Positions 62,786-64,000 of a stretch of 64,000 nucleotides of DNA are shown here, in pieces. The DNA is from Rhynchopus sp. YZ270_cl-10 (lineage: Eukaryota; Euglenozoa; Diplonemea; Diplonemida; Diplonemidae), in contig OZ037868.1 of assembly GCA_964035575.1 (NCBI GenBank), positions 620,001 to 684,000 on the forward strand, read 5' to 3'. The first letter of the stretch is position 1. Each line of letters begins with the position of its first letter. The position numbers and the translations under genes were made by a program. The notes beneath the pieces are model-generated. The model ran no database searches. It was not told the DNA's origin and saw only the letters and a program-made list of their open reading frames with translations.

Positions 62786-62815
62786 GGTGCAAACGCCTCT
62801 GGGACGAAGGCACTG
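62786..62815 (+). repeat. mini-hairpin type C, copy 7
   Basis: GGTGCAAACGCCTCTGGGAC then GAAGGCACTG; followed by GGTTATCGAACC exactly as after copy 1 at 8526. Confidence 0.75.
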
Positions 62816-62927
62816 ACACTCCGCAGGTTATCGAACCCCCAGAGAGCACTTCATTGGTATGCACACGGTTAACCACGAGGGAGATTGCAAACAAGAACAT
62901 AATCATTGCCTCCCCCACACACAAATG

Positions 62928-63098
62928 CACCTCAGCACCTCAGCACCTCAGCACCTCAGCACCTCAGCACCTCAGCACCTCAGCACCTCAGCACCTCAGC
63001 ACCTCAGCACCTCAGCACCTCAGCACCTCAGCACCTCAGCACCTCAGCACCTCAGCACCTCAGCACCTCAGCACCTCAGCACCTCAGCACCTCAGCAC
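62928..63098 (+). repeat. octamer microsatellite (CACCTCAG)n, about 21 copies
   Basis: An uninterrupted array with no visible variation. It lies downstream of the membrane-protein gene on the opposite strand. An eight-base unit gives a 24-nt coding period, which creates an artificial repetitive reading frame. Confidence 0.95.
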
Positions 63099-63162
63099 AG
63101 CATTTACCCCTCCCCCTCCCCCTCCCCATTTTAACCCTATTCCTTCTTCTTCTTCTCTTCAA

Positions 63163-63999
63163 CTAGAACGCAACCAATACCTCTCTGGGGCTGCTTGCCG
63201 GGCTTGGGAGGGTAGCTTGCAGCGTTATGAAGAGAAGCCAGGTGAGCTTTTGTGTTATTGCCATGAGGGGGACTGCCCAGGTCCATATCATCCAGTATTT
63301 ATAGCACGTCGCGAGGTGTATGTAGTCGATGTCTTCCATTATCATAGAGGCCTCACCAGGTTGCAGTACTGTCATGTCGAAATAGAGTCCTTCCCCGCCG
63401 TCAGGGGGCGCCACTTTGCGCATTGAGACGAAGGAATCGGTTACGGTGCTTTTGTGGACGCAGTTCTCATCCTTTGCTGGGCACCATGCGAACAGCCCCT
63501 CTGTGCATGCCTTCCCGGCATGCAAAATGGGTGCCGCCAAATTTTCGTCGTGCTTGACCACATCCTTCCAATCCACCTGCCAGCTGCCTTCTAGCCCAAA
63601 GTATTTTACGTCCACTAATGCGATAGAATCATCGCAGGTTTCTATGTGGTATGGGTCGGTTGCTGCTTTGATATTCTGGTATTGGCACCACTTAGGGTGC
63701 GGATGGCTGTACGCTGCTTGTGTATAGAGGCAGGCGGCAGACACCATAACCCATGCACAGATATGACGCATTTCCTCCTGTGCCAACCCCCGCCCGTTGA
63801 AATACACTATCGCATGCGTTATCCCCAATGCCAAGGGAAGCAACACCACGACATACCCTAGTGCAACGCCCATCGCAGCATTTGCACTCTCCTTGCACTC
63901 CCCGGGACGATGTGACATAGGTGTTACGTACACATACACAGTGCTTATCACAATCCACGCAGGGACAAACAACAAGGCTAGCCTCCCTATGTCAGCAGA
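63163..63999 (-). CDS. multi-pass membrane protein, 5' end beyond window
   Basis: The frame is open from the right edge to a stop at 63163 (at least 278 codons); no ATG start is seen, so the N-terminus lies outside. Helices: LFVPAWIVISTVYVYV, GVALGYVVVLLPLALGITH, HICAWVMVSAACLYTQAAY and a C-terminal pair around YWMIWTWAVPLMAITQ. A loop of about 120 residues with several cysteines (HPHPKWCQYQ, ETC, KACTEG, WCPAKDENC) separates helices 3 and 4, probably disulfide-bonded outside the cytosol. GAG-GTATTG before the last codons could be a splice donor. Its partial resemblance to 61364-61960 suggests a family of local paralogues. Confidence 0.75.
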   Translation of the reverse strand, partial: SADIGRLALLFVPAWIVISTVYVYVTPMSHRPGECKESANAAMGVALGYVVVLLPLALGITHAIVYFNGRGLAQEEMRHICAWVMVSAACLYTQAAYSHPHPKWCQYQNIKAATDPYHIETCDDSIALVDVKYFGLEGSWQVDWKDVVKHDENLAAPILHAGKACTEGLFAWCPAKDENCVHKSTVTDSFVSMRKVAPPDGGEGLYFDMTVLQPGEASMIMEDIDYIHLATCYKYWMIWTWAVPLMAITQKLTWLLFITLQATLPSPASSPREVLVAF

Positions 64000-64000
64000 C

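Larger units (their letters stand above)
61961..62927. other. intergenic region
   Basis: Hairpins C (62275, 62786) and D (62381) and purine/pyrimidine tracts. No gene. Confidence 0.6.

Noticed and set aside
62596-63426. 276-codon plus-strand frame with APQHLSTS repeats
   Set aside because: Generated by the octamer microsatellite and the antisense of the membrane-protein gene.

Overview
This window looks like nuclear DNA from a flagellated, protein-rich protist whose lineage I cannot name. The genes are recognisably eukaryotic: a four-domain voltage-gated cation channel, an XRRA1-like LRR protein, a chromodomain-PARP fusion, an MFS folate/biopterin-type transporter, CCCH zinc-finger proteins and a selenocysteine tRNA. 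Coding sequence is GC-rich and mostly intronless or intron-poor, with GT-AG introns of about 230-1300 nt. The DNA between genes is AT-rich, full of homopolymer A/T tracts, and carries many small repeats. Every host gene I can support, including both tRNA-Sec copies, is on the minus strand. The only plus-strand coding signals are transposon-like or fossil pieces. Two genes are cut by the window edges: the channel loses its C-terminus at the left edge and a membrane protein loses its N-terminus at the right edge.

Layout: 1-4.3 kb cation channel; 6.1-7.9 kb XRRA1-like gene; 9.1-10.4 kb nuclear acidic/basic protein; 10.7-11.6 kb tandem tRNA-Sec; 12.3-12.9, 21.3-22.1 and 23.3-25.2 kb three CCCH paralogues on segmental duplications, the last with the domain triplicated; 13.5-16.8 kb transposon-like repeats; 17.8-19.5 kb coiled-coil protein; 19.7-20.7 kb piggyBac-type element; 28.1-31.9 kb multi-exon coiled-coil gene; 33.1-34.6 kb foldback elements; 35.1-36.4 kb secreted GH172/DUF2961-like protein; 36.7-38.6 kb plus-strand HTH (transposase-like) ORF and a tandem array; 39.4-40.8 kb chromo-PARP; 42.1-43.7 kb MFS transporter; 44.2-44.9 and 49.0-49.5 kb membrane-protein exons separated by a nested repeat region (46.3-48.8 kb); 49.5-61.3 kb a gene-free repeat desert with piggyBac and hAT fossils; 61.4-62.0 and 63.2-64.0 kb two small multi-pass membrane proteins that share an H-x-H-W-C motif.

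The most unusual content is a superfamily of about 50 tiny imperfect hairpins (roughly 30-65 nt) scattered through almost every intergenic space. They fall into several sub-families (called A-F here, plus a longer family H) that share a CCTC core in or next to the apical loop. Stems vary, in some sub-families with compensatory changes. In A-F the core is always read on the plus strand, antisense to all host genes. Two copies lie inside the 3' coding ends of CCCH genes.

Limits: no similarity search or folding program was available, and splice sites were chosen by eye from GT-AG and reading phase.
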